From contig NC_133395.1 in NCBI RefSeq assembly GCF_047511655.1, positions 69,721,910-69,785,909 on the forward strand: a DNA stretch of 64,000 bases, read 5' to 3'. The DNA is from Castor canadensis (lineage: Eukaryota > Chordata > Mammalia > Rodentia > Castoridae). The notes under the pieces were generated by a model that worked only from the letters and a program-made list of their open reading frames with translations, was not told where the DNA came from and made no database searches. How positions within the stretch are numbered: position 1 is the first letter of the stretch; each line of letters opens with the position of its first letter. The position numbers were made by a program, and so were the translations under genes. This document shows positions 1-12,200 of the stretch, in pieces.

Positions 1-148
1 TTTACTAAATTTCCATATTCATGAAATCATTGTAAATTTTAAAGAAATAAAGAAAATCACTATAGTTTAGTTCCTATAAGTTAGGCTCTTGGGTCCTGAT
101 TTTTTGAATGATGATTTTGCTTCATTATAGTATTCTTTCCTTTCTCAG

Positions 149-210
149 ATTCAGCAAGAAGAAAAATACACATTTGCTGTTTGTTTTTATAATCCCTGAA
201 AATTTTAAAG
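149..210 (+). CDS. SOHLH2: SOHLH2 exon (first in window)
   Basis: The exon is 62 bp, preceded by a pyrimidine-rich tract ending in CAG (to 148) and followed by GTATGT at 211. Base 149 completes an arginine codon begun in the previous exon, which is outside the window, and the last base is the first base of a glycine codon. The residues read [20 protein letters not shown], close to the N-terminal non-bHLH region of mammalian SOHLH2. An ATG-started reading from 108 runs into intron on both sides and is not the real start. Confidence 0.9.
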
Positions 211-3200
211 GTATGTGCCTGCTGGATATGGCGTCTGTTTTTTTTTTTCAACTAGAAGTCATAAATTCAATATTTAATCCAAAGATTCTTAGGTTGTATT
301 TCAGGGCATGGAGCTGATGTTACTTTAACTGAACCACTGACAATGGAAAAAATGAATATTGTGGTAAAGTACTGGAGAACATGTTTCACAAATACTGGTG
401 AGTGAAAAATAAATTTTCAAAGGTTTAAAAATTCTCATTGACATTCTATGAAGACCATGTTTATACATTTTAAAATTGGTTTCCCACTTATACCTTTTAT
501 TTGCTGAGGATTAACTGTTTATTATGTACTCTAAAGAACATGTAATCTTTTTAATCATAGAAGAAAATAAGTATAAAAAAGAAAATATGTATGTTCTTTA
601 TCTGAGAGAAAAAATGGAATCTTCAGAGGTTTAAAATGTATAATGTGGTGTGTAGTAGGCACAGAATTTCTTGTTTTTTTTTTTTTTTATTTCTTGGTAT
701 CAAGATTGTTTTTCTTTTCATTTTTCTTTTTTCTTTTTTTTTTTCCTGATGGCCTAGCTACCATCATTTCTGTCATTAAAATGGAATTAATCATGCTTTG
801 TCATCGTATGAATGTCCAAAAACCAGGGGCATTCACATGGAGCTGAATAGTCCGTTCTTCTTTGCAAAACACTTGCACATTAATTATTTTACCTCTTCAA
901 ATGAATAGAGTGATTATCCTTTCTCTTCTAGATTGTTAGAACAGAGAATTAGTGTCAGTGCTTCAATTAGACCTTACATTTCTGATCTCTTTACCTGTTG
1001 TGTTATGTGTATTGCTAACATCTAAACGCTAATTAAATTAGCTTTGCTTGTAAAAAAGATAGCAGGCTCCAAGTTCTGAAATGAAATACAGGAATTAATG
1101 TCGGTCAGTGACTGTATTTGGTTGTTGTAGGCCTGGGATCCTACCTGAGGAATCTTTTGGAACTAAGATGATATCAGATGGACAGATGTTGGTCACGGGG
1201 TGCAAAGTTTTAGCCATCTGAGATGAATAAGGTCTGCAGATCTGATGAGCAGCTTGGTGACTATTATTAATCATACTGTACCGAACACTTGAAATTTACT
1301 AAGATGATGCATCGTGAGTATTTTTATCACATGCACAAAAAAGGGAATAAAATAAGTAACTATGTGAGTGATCACCTCCTCAGAGGTAACTAACCTAATT
1401 GAGGTAATTATTTAACAATGTATATGTATACCAACTCCAGTTGTCATCCTAGATATATATAATTTTGAATTCTCAATTGTACTTCAATAGGCTGAAAACA
1501 TCTTTACAGTTAAAATTAAGATATTTTTCTTAAAATATTCCTGAAAATATTTTCATGGATTATTTTGTATAAGGTCATATTTCAGATGAGTCAAGATTCA
1601 ATACATGCCTGTTATAATCCCATAATCCATGCCACCTATAATCCCAGCACTAGGAAGGCCAAGTCAGGAGGATCCAGTGTTCAAGACTAGCTGGGCTACA
1701 TAGTGAGAGACCCTGTCTTAAAAAACAACAGAGAAGATTCAATACACCTGCCTTTTTAAGATGTTATTTTTAAATATCAAGGTTAGGAAGTCTGCTTTGT
1801 AACCTCCCCTTTCTCCCTCAGCTCCCAGCCCTTGCAGTTTCAGAGTAGTCACTGGCTAAGCATGGCGGCCAAGGTCTCTTTTACAAAATGTACTTATCTG
1901 GTTCTCAGTGGAAATAGAGCAGCTGCTTTTCCTCTGTCCATCACCCTTCTATTGGTCAACTGTGTCGTCTGCTTCCAGTTGTCTCATCTTTGCTCCAAGG
2001 ATGAGCAGCTGCAAAAAAATTTTCAGAGGTCATATTTTGACAATGCAGCTGCTTGTTGAAGACTCACACATATTTTCTGCCTTTTGACATTTACCTATAA
2101 ATAGGAACGTGATAAAATAAACTCAGCCGAATGTGTTTTAAGTATACCTATTGCTTAGTACTAGAATCTGGTAAAAAAGAGTATATCCTGGGGTAAACAA
2201 CACATAGTAATTTTGCTTTCTAACCTGAGTGGTTTTATGCTTCACAGACTGAAATCTATAAGTTGATTTCTATTTTTAAAATACTGCTTTGTAAAATCAT
2301 TATTAGTGGTTTTAGAATTAAAATGGGCCTCTTTCACAACTTTCAGTTAAGAATGAGAGTGCTGCGAGGCCGGAAGAACCTGGATTGCCTCTGCAGAGCT
2401 CCTGCAGTGAACACCTGGGATATTTTCCTACTGATCTATTTACTTGGTTAGTTTTTTTTTTTTTTTTTTTTGGACTTTTTCACATTACTAAAGAATTCTG
2501 GAGAACTCATTGCTTATAGTATGCTTCCTTAAGTTTTGAAGGTGATGCTAATGAGAGTGGTTCTTTTGTGGAAGAGGGAAGCAAACCTTTCTGCATGTTG
2601 GTGTCCTGAGAGGGCACCATGTGTGCCTGCTGCAAAAGTATTTAACTTGATTTGAGAAAATGCTTTATAAACAAATACTGTTGACCACAGGGGAGCAGAT
2701 CCAGTTGAAAGGTGGTAAGTTCTCCGATGGGGAACTTTACTAGTGTTAGAGTCTGGGTTATTACTAATCAATGTTAAGTAGTAATACTGATATTCAAACT
2801 GTTTAAAAACAGTAGAATTTTTTCTTGAAACAAAAATTTGGTTTCCCAATAGTTAAGCAGAAAAGAGCAGCAGACTTACCCATTTTCCTCTTACCACCTG
2901 TCTTTCTCCCTCTGGTCTTTTGCAACTCATGAATTCACCACCTCAGTAATTGACAGCTCCCTTACAAAATGATGTAGAGATTCTTTTACACACCTCATGT
3001 CGTTTTTAGTATAACCTTTTAAGTAGATGAGGCAAATCTCAATGTGTCTGTCTGTGTCTCAATGTCTGTCTCTCTTCCTCAGCAATATTAGAACCTGCTT
3101 TAGACAGTTGAACTGGAGCCAAACCCTTCTCGTGCTAACATTGATGCCTATAAAAGTTCAGTTTTTCTAAATTTCACCCTTCACTTTAAGCTGATTAACA

Positions 3201-6200
3201 TGGGACTTTAAACAAAGCCTGGGATTGCACAAAATGGGCATAGGTGCTGAGGCCATGGGTGCTATGGATGGTGGCAATTTTAAGTCAGTCACTTCTGGAA
3301 TTTGTAGAATGCAGCCATCTACTATTTTGAATAGGAAAAGACCTGGCAACCAGTGAAGTGTGGTTAAACCAAAGATGAGCTCGTAAGTAATCAGAGACAG
3401 CATCAGCTTTGTGGATCTTATTTAGCATTTTAACCTCAAGAGCTTTACTGGATCTGGGAACTGAGCTTGGGAAGGGTGATGGAATGTCTCATGATTTTCT
3501 TGTATTACTTGCAAACATTTTTCAGTTTCTACTCATTTTGATTTTTTTTTTCTTTCTTCAAAATCCTAACACTATAAGTAAAGATAAATCTTCAAATCAA
3601 GTTATGTCTCTTTAGATAAAGGAAATAGGATTTGTTTGAAAGTTTCTTAAGTTAATATTTTTAAATCAATGAAAAACTCTGAAGAAGTTCTAGAAAAATA
3701 ATAAAGCCAGAAAGTGTCCATCAAATGACAAATTTTAAAACAGTTAATCTACCTAACCTACCGAACGTCATAGCTCAGTTAGGCTATCTTAAACATGGTC
3801 AGAAAACTTACGTTAGCTTACAGTTGGAGAGAACCATCTAACCCAAGACCTCTTTTATAACAAGTTATGAAACCCTTGAAAACTGCTAACAGTGGAAAGC
3901 AGCATGGAGGTACAGATGCACCTTCACACCATTGAAAGTCAAAAAACTTTAAGTCAAATCATTGTCACTTGGGAATCATCTGGAATAGTCACAACCAATG
4001 AGATCAGAATGCTTCAGTCCTGATTATGTCTTACATTTTATCAGTGTTTTTTAGAATTTTGATCAATCACTGAATTTATGATTTTAATACATTCTTTTCA
4101 AATTTTGAAAAAAAGTCTCTCGGTACCAATACAAAGTGGTTTGATATTTATTGCCCCTCTGTATGAAGCAAAAGACTTACAGAAGCATCATTTGATTTGT
4201 GAATTGGTGCTCATTGTTGAACATTGTCTAACAATTTTCCTCCTTTAATATGTGTATGATATTCTCTTGTTTCAGCTCTGAATCTCTGAGAAATGACACT
4301 GGACTTGAATTAAAGGCCCCAGTGTCAGATTTTGATAAAGGCAAAAAGATTTCTCTTCTTCATTCAAGTAAAGAAAAGTTGAGAAGGTGAATATTGATGC
4401 AGCCTTTTTAATAATAATAATTTTAAAGCATTATTCCCTTGTGGGAAGAAATTGCATTCATGAATTTTATAATTTTTGGTAATATTGCTAAAAGTCTAAA
4501 TCAAACTAGCAAATCTGGCAACTAAATAGATGTCTCTCATTCCATCATTTAGTCATTCAACAAGTATCTGAGTATTATATGCTGTGGTATGACTGGAGAG
4601 CTGAGATAAAAAAATAACTGTCTTCAAAGGAAGTCAGTTTAGTGTTCAGAGAGACTTCTAAATAATCTATTAAATAAAAAATTGTGTTTCAGTAAATGTC
4701 GTGATAGAAAATAACAGAGCATACTAGGAACGTTATCTGAGGAAATGAGGGAGCAGAGAAGGCTTCCTTAATAAGATGATAGTTGCTGGGCTGCAGTGTC
4801 TCCTATCTGTAATCCTAGCTACCTGGGAGACTTTGATCAGGAGGATCACAGTTCGAGGCCAGCCAGGCAAATAGTTCGTGAGACCTTTCTCCTTTGGGTC
4901 TTTACCAGAGCAAAATGGACTAGAGGTGTGGCTCAAGTGGTAGAGCACCTGTTTTGCAAGTGCAAAGCCCTAGTTCAACCCTCAGTCCTGTCCCCCCCAC
5001 CCCCCGCCACACACACAAAAAAAGGTGATAGCTAAGTTGAGCTTTCAAAAAAAAGTCTCTGTTGGTTTAGTTTAGAAGTCAGGGAAGGATGTTTCACGCA
5101 GAGGGAATAGTAGGGACAGAGACTGCCATTACCGGAAAGTCCAGCCAATTTATAGAATTGCAAATACTTTCATATGGTAGCTCTCAGGACACACGAGGAG
5201 TAAAAGACAAGAGATGAAAGCTAGTAGGTAAGGGCTGAGAGTTCATGCCATGGAACTTGAATGGCAACCTGAACTCTTGTGGAGCCACTGAGGATTTTAG
5301 CAAAGGGTGATGGTTATGGTCTGTCCCCTTAGGATGACCACTCTAGCAGGATGCTAAGTAGAATCTGGCCTGGAGCCCAAAAGATATCTGTGATGAGAAC
5401 GAAGGAAATTCTAAGCAAAGGTGTTAGAAATGGAATGCAGACAACCAAGGTCATAAAAGCAAAAGGGGGGCTACCAGGGAGGTGAAAGGGGGAGGGAGAA
5501 AGCGTGGAAGAGAGGATAAAAGAAAGAGAAAGAGGGCGTAAACAGGATCGAAGTACATTATATGGATATATGGGACGTGTCATGATGGAACCCCTTACTA
5601 TGTGTAATTTAATATACGCCAGTTAAAAAGAAAAGTTACTTGCTTGGGGGGGAGGGGATGAGATGGAGTGGAACAAGCGAGCCAGTTCTAGCTACTTAAG
5701 CAGGTCGTACCAGTATAAGTGTGCTGAAGGAAGGGTCCTGTGCAGCTGCAAGTGGGTGGTGGGCTAAGGGTGCAGTAGGATGGCAGCCTGGAGGGTGAAG
5801 GCTGAACATTGGGCCCCTTAGTGTTTGACTACCTCAGGTCTCACTGGAGTAAGAGGTTGCTCCTTTGGTATAGGGGAGGTCAAGTTTTGGAACGGGTTGA
5901 GAGGGTTAAGACACAGTATGTATTCAAAGCAGTGGATGTAGGATGGCTTTACAATGACTGTGGAAAGCATGGAGGGAAGAGAACCAAGGGGCAGTCTCCA
6001 TATTTAAGGTTCAGGCAGCAGAATTGGGAGAACAAGAGAGTTATGAGGGCGATAAGAAGGAAACTAAGAGGGAATAGCACCAAGGAGACCAGGGTAGAAG
6101 GTTTTCGAAAGAGTGAGCATTCAGGAGCATCACAAGACAGAGATCAAGGAGGGTAAGAACTGATAATGGACTATTTGTATTTAGCAAAACCTAAACATTT

Positions 6201-9200
6201 AGCAAAAATCACTCTGGCATGGTTAGGGAAGAAAGGTAGGAAGTGAAAGGTGGGAACATAGAAAAAAGAAGGAGAAATCGAAGGTCTGAAGCATATTTAA
6301 GAGGAGACAGGGTAAGGTGCGAAATTTTGATAAGTCGGCCATCTGTGAAGGTGTTTATTTATTGAGAGGTCTTAAAGAAACTCGTATTCTGACTGTCTGT
6401 ACAACAATTTTATTCCAGCTCATGGTTTTACAGGTGAGCAATTTGAGCAGGTCTCAACTAGGCAGTTCTTCTGCCCACATGACATTAACTCAGGCCATCT
6501 GGTAGTTTTCAACATTGGGTGTTCCAGTCGTGACGGTCCAAGACATCACATGTCTGGAGCCTTTGTAGGGATGGTTGGAGGGCTGTTTTTAACCCTGTGA
6601 CTATGCCTGTTAAGCAGTCTTAAGAGTTACTTGTAGCCTGTTGCCCTTCCTCCTTTTCCTCCTCCTAGTCAGCTGTTTTACATATGGTTTTGTCTTTGTT
6701 TTTAAGTGACTTAGCATTTCATGGTATTTGCTAATGTTAGACTATGATACTCTTGGCCAATAGTTTTGAATATTTGTACTTGGGAATGCTTTTCTTTATA
6801 ACTACTCTAACACCCCTTATTTTCTATATTAGAACAGATTTATAAAATTTAGCTTACCAATTCCAATATTCTTGGTGAAGTTATAGCAGGAGTTCTAGGC
6901 CATATGCCCAACCCTAGCATTTCTACATGTCAGGTCCAACCACTCATCCCAATACTAAAAATAAAGAGATGGATAATGGTGAAGGGCAGAGAAAGGAGAT
7001 TTAATTGACACAGCATGTATTTGCAGTAGAAAGAGGCAAAGTATACATTTCAGCCCATCTTTGGGGTCCAAACATGAGCTTTACATTTAAATAGAGAAAG
7101 AATTAGGGTGAGGTGAAAAGTATGCATAATTATTACACAGTCTCAGGCAAGGTGTGGCCTGGGTGATCACTGTCAAGGGGTTCTGGAAAAGCTGTTACCC
7201 TTGTTATTACTTGAAGGAAGCAGTCTGGTCAGGATAAGCAAGTCATTGTTGCCTGGTGGGTGGTCTGTCCTGTGGAGGGTCTGCTGTTTCTTTCCTTGGG
7301 GTAGTTGCTGTCTCTCATAGTAAAGATTTAATATCAATCAATCCATTTCTTCCTGGATTCCAGGATGGCTGCAAAGTGACTGCAGGAGAGAATGGCTTAG
7401 AGCAAAGGACCCAGATGCAAAACGGAAACAGAGATGCTTAGCTTTTATCCTGCTTTCAGTTAATTTGTGAGCTCAAGTTAATTTGTGTTTCTCAGGAAAA
7501 GAAAATTCTAAGTACCTGTTACAAATCTCCTTCATGATGTATTTAATAACACATAAAAGTGTTTTTATCATGAAGGTGTACTTGTGCAAGTGATACTATC
7601 ATTTTTGTGTGTGCCTGTGATTCTGACATGATGGGGTTTAATAATTTTCAGATGTCTGCTTATTTGGAAAGAAGGGAAAGTGAGCTTTGCCACAGTCTCC
7701 CACAAATAAAGGTTTTTCAGAACCAGTTGAGCCTTGGAAATCCTAGGAAGGTAGAACAGGGAATTCTCAGAGGCTCCAAGCTATGTCTGACCAGAGACTT
7801 CTCCCTGTGAGTTCTTGTTTGCTTGAGACACATGTATGGTGGAAACCCGAGGACTTAGTTTGGACCAAGACCTTCAGCCCCTGATCCCTTTCAGCCTCTC
7901 AGAATCACTCTTAACTGGGAAGGATAAAATCAGATTATTTCTTTTCCTGATAGAATTGAATTGGGTTATAATCACATTGGCTTCCTCAGCAGATGACAAA
8001 GATAAGACATGCCCTTTGATCATCGTTACCTATTGTTACTTTCTTTTAGAAAGGGAAAAGAAAACAGTGTTGAGCAATATTGATATTTCCAGTCATCTCT
8101 CTATTTTAAAAAGATCTTTCTTAATTTCTTTTAGCAGTATTTTATAGTTTGTTAGGTTTATCCCTGAATGTTTTGTGAGTGTCTTATAATTCTGAGAAGA
8201 CATTTTTATAATTTCTATTACCCAAATTTCCACTGGTAGCATGTAGAATACATTTGTTCTGTGTTAGCCTAGTATCCTGTGACCTTGGCATATCTGTTTA
8301 TCACTTCTAGTAATGTTTGGTAGATTTCTTGGCATGTTTTATATACACAGTTACTCATCTGTGAATGAAGACAGTTTACTTCTGCTTTGCCAGTCTTTGT
8401 GACTTTTATTTCTGTTTCTTGCCTGAATGCCTTGGTGAGGTCTATCAGGAATCTTTTTAAGTTTGAAGTGATACAAGGAGATATCCTTGCTTTGTTTCTG
8501 ATCTTGGACGAAATATATTAGGTGTTGCTGTTAAATATGATGTGAGCTATATATTTCCCTGTATGTCTTTTATCAGTTTAAAAAAGATTCCTTTTAGTCC
8601 CACTTCAGATTTTTATCAAGAGTAGATATAAAATTTTGTCGGTGTTTTTTCTGTATCTCTTAAGAGGATTCCAGGGTGTTAAGTATAATGGCTTACACTG
8701 TCAACTACTTGAGAAGCAGAGATCAGGAAGATTGCAATTAGAGGCGGTAAGTCCAAGTAGAAGTTAGGGAGGCTACATCTCAACAAATAGTGTGGGTGGC
8801 ATGATAGTACATGCCTGTAATACCAACTATGGGGGAGGCTATAAATAGGAGGATCTCAGTCTAAGGTTGGCCACAGGCAAAAAGTGTGAGACCTTACCTG
8901 AAAAATAACCTAAAAGCAGAAAGGACTGGGGCATGTCTCAAATGGTAGAGTGCCTGACTAGTAAGTGTAAGATCCTGAGTTCGACTCTCAGTTCTACCAA
9001 AAAAATGGTGCTTCCATAGTTTTCTATTAATTTGGTGATTAAATTGAATGTTAAAATGCTAAACTCGACTTTTCTTGATGATTTCTCTTTATGTATTGCT
9101 GAATTAGATTTGATAATTTTTTGTCAACAAGTTTTGCATCTATATGCATGAACAGCATTGGTCTATAGTTTTCCAAACTCTTTTTTGAGACAGGATCTCG

Positions 9201-12200
9201 TTATGAAACCCAACCCAGTCTCAAGTTCTTGGTCATCCTGCCTCAGCCTGATGAGTGCTGGGATCAGGGTGAGTGCCATCATGCCCTCCTGGGCTGTAAT
9301 TCTTTTCACAGTAAGCCCGACTCGTTGGTGGATTTATTACATGCATTGTTTGTTTGGTGGTTCTGGAATTTGAACTCAGGCTTCATGTTTGCTAGGAAGG
9401 CACTCTACCACTTGAGCCACTTCTAGTCCTATACCTGTTTTTATCAAGTGTAGTAAAAATAAATACATCAACTTATACATACGTACATACACCCAAAAGA
9501 AATTTCATCAATTGTGGTAATCAGTGAATCAATCGATCATCAATTGGTGATTACCAGTTGTGTTTACATCATTATGCGAACTGCTAAGTGTTTCCCTGCC
9601 CTTAATTTTGTGAAAATCTGCCTCCCCAAAAAGCAAATGGTACCGCAAAGCAAGGGAAAAGTTAATGTGGGTAATTTAAGTGATCAAGTAAAAATTTGAG
9701 ATTGGTTGAGAGGCGACGTTGCCTTTAGCAAAAGTTGGGCAGAGTTATAAGAAGTGTGAATCCAGCATCTGTGGTACATCCCTGAGCTCTGTGCACCCTG
9801 AGCTCGTGGGGCGTTTTCTCTGCAATTTCCTTCGAGCCACAGACCCGTGGGTGCCACGGCTCCACGCGATGTCTTTGTCTGATTTCTGCATCAGGCAAAG
9901 TTCAACTTCATAAAATAACATGGGAAGTCTTCCTGTCTCTTATTTTCTGAGAGTTTATGTAGCAATATGTTTGGTAGAATTCGACAGTGAAGACATCTAG
10001 TCCTGTGGAAAGGTTTTAGTTACAAATGTAGTCTCTTTAATTGTAGGAATAGATTTTCTATTTTTTTCCTGTTCCTGTTTGGGTTAACTTGTGTCTTTCA
10101 TGAAATGTGTTCATTTAATTTAAGTTTGTGAAATTTACTGAGCAAGTTTATGTTGACAATATGCTTTTCTTATCACTTAAATATCCGTGGGTCTGTGGTG
10201 GCAACCTTTTTATTCCTGGTGTTGATCATTTCAGTTTTCTGTCTTTCTTCAGTGACCATTTTAGCAAAGGTTTATTCAGTTTATTTTTTTCCCAAGCACT
10301 TGATTTTGAGTGATTGATTATCTCTAATGTGTGCCCATTTTCTGTTTTGATGATTTCTGTTCTTTGTCATTTTCCTCTTTTAATACTTATCTCTTTCCAT
10401 CTGTCTTAGGTAGAAATGTACATAATTGATTTTTTTTTCATTTTTCTTTTATTATTCATATGTGCATACAAGGCTTGGTTCATTTCTTCCCCCTGCCCCC
10501 ACCCCCTCCCTTACCAGCCACTCCACCCCCTCCCTCTCCCCCCCAATACCCAGCAGAAACTATTTTGCCCTTATTTCTAATTTTGTTGTAGAGAGAGTAT
10601 AAGCAATAACAGGAAAGAACAAGGCTTTTTGCTGGTTGAGATTAGGATAGCTGTACAGGGCATTGACTCACATTGATTTCCTGTGCGTGGGTGTTACCTT
10701 CTAGGTTAATTCTTTTTGATCTAACCTTTTCTCTAGTTCCTGGTCCCCTTTTCCTATTGGCCTCAGTTGCTTTAAGGTATCTGCTTTAGTTTCTCTGCAT
10801 TAAGGGAAACAAATGCTAGCTAGTTTTTTAGGTGTCTTACCTATCCTCATCCCTCCCTTATGTGCTCTCGCTTTTATCATGTGCTCATAGTCCAATCCCA
10901 TTGTTGTGTTTGCCCTTGATCTAATGTCCACATATGAGGGAGAACATACGATTTTTGGTCTTTTGGGCCAGGCTAACCTCACTCAGAATGATGTTCTCCA
11001 ATTCCATCCATTTACCAGCGAATGATAACATTTCGTTCTTCTTCATGGCTGCATAAAATTCCATTGTGTATAGATACCACATTTTCTTAATCCATTCATC
11101 AGTGCTAGGGCATCTTGGCTGTTTCCATAACTTGGCTATTGTGAATAGTGCCACAATAAACATGGATGTGCAGGTGCCTCTGGAGTAACAGTCTTTTGGG
11201 TATATCCCCAAGAGTGGTATTGCTGGATCAAATGGTAGATCGATGTCCAGCTTTTTAAGTAGCCTCCAAATTTTTTTCCAGAGTGGTTGTACTAGTTTAC
11301 ATTCCCACCAACAGTGTAAGAGGGTTCCTTTTTCCCCGCATCCTCGCCAACACCTGTTGTTGGTGGTGTTGCTGATGGCTATTCTAACAGGGGTGAGGTG
11401 GAATCTTAGCGTGGTTTTAATTTGCATTTCCATTATTGCTAGAGATGGTGAGGATTTTTTCATGTGTTTTCTGGCCATTTGAATTTCTTCTTTTGAGAAA
11501 GTTCTGTTTAGTTCACTTGCCCATTTCTTTATTGGTTCATTAGTTTTGGGAGAGTTGTTTTTTAAGTTCCCTGTATATTCTGGTTTTCAGTCCTTTGTCT
11601 GATGTATAGTTGGCAAATATTTTCTCCCACTCTGTGGGTGATCTCTTCAGTTTAGAGACCATTTCTTTTGATGAACAGAAGCTTTTTAGTTTTATGAGGT
11701 CCCATTTATCTATGCTATCTCTTAGTTGCTGTGCTGCTGGGGTTTCATTGAGAAAGTTCTTACCTATACCTACCAATTCATGAGTATTTCCTACTCTTTC
11801 CTGTATCAACATTAGAGTTTGGGGTCTGATATTAAGATCCTTGATCCATTTTGAGTTAATCTTGGTATAGGGTGATATACATGGATCTAGTTTCAGTTTT
11901 TTGCAGACTGCTAACCAGTTTTCCCAGCAGTTTTTGTTGAAGAGGCTGCTATTTCTCCATCGTATATTTTTAGCTCCTTTGTCAAAGATAAGTTGCTTAT
12001 AGTTGTGTGGCTTGTTTATTTTTTCAAAGAACCAACTTTTTGTTTCATTAATTCTTTGTATGGTTTTTTTGGTTTCTATTTTGTTGATTTCAGCTCTTAT
12101 TTTTATTATTTCTCTCCTTCTATTTGTTTTGGGATTTGCTTGTTCTTGTTTTTCTAGGAGTTTGAGATGTATCATTAGGTCATTGATTTGGGATCTTTCA

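Larger units (their letters stand above)
4545..5950 (+). mobile_element. L2 LINE 3' region, interrupted
   Basis: This is an old, diverged copy of the familiar L2 3' text: 'cattcaacaagtatctgag', then a 'gcagagaaggcttccttaat' block, 'gagggaatagtagggacaga' and a 'ggatgaccactctagcagg' segment. A SINE (4786-5028) and an L1 3' end (about 5395-5635) interrupt it. The boundaries are approximate. Confidence 0.6.

Noticed and set aside
4930..4990. tRNA-like sequence with box A and box B resemblance, here and at the other SINEs.
   Set aside because: It is the tRNA-derived half of repeated composite SINEs, not a tRNA gene.
5809..6156. 115-codon open frame.
   Set aside because: It overlaps old L2-like text, has no splice context and low-complexity basic composition.
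9509..9560. Possible inverted repeat around 'ggtaatca' and 'tgattacc'.
   Set aside because: Only about 8 paired bases; expected by chance in AT-rich DNA.
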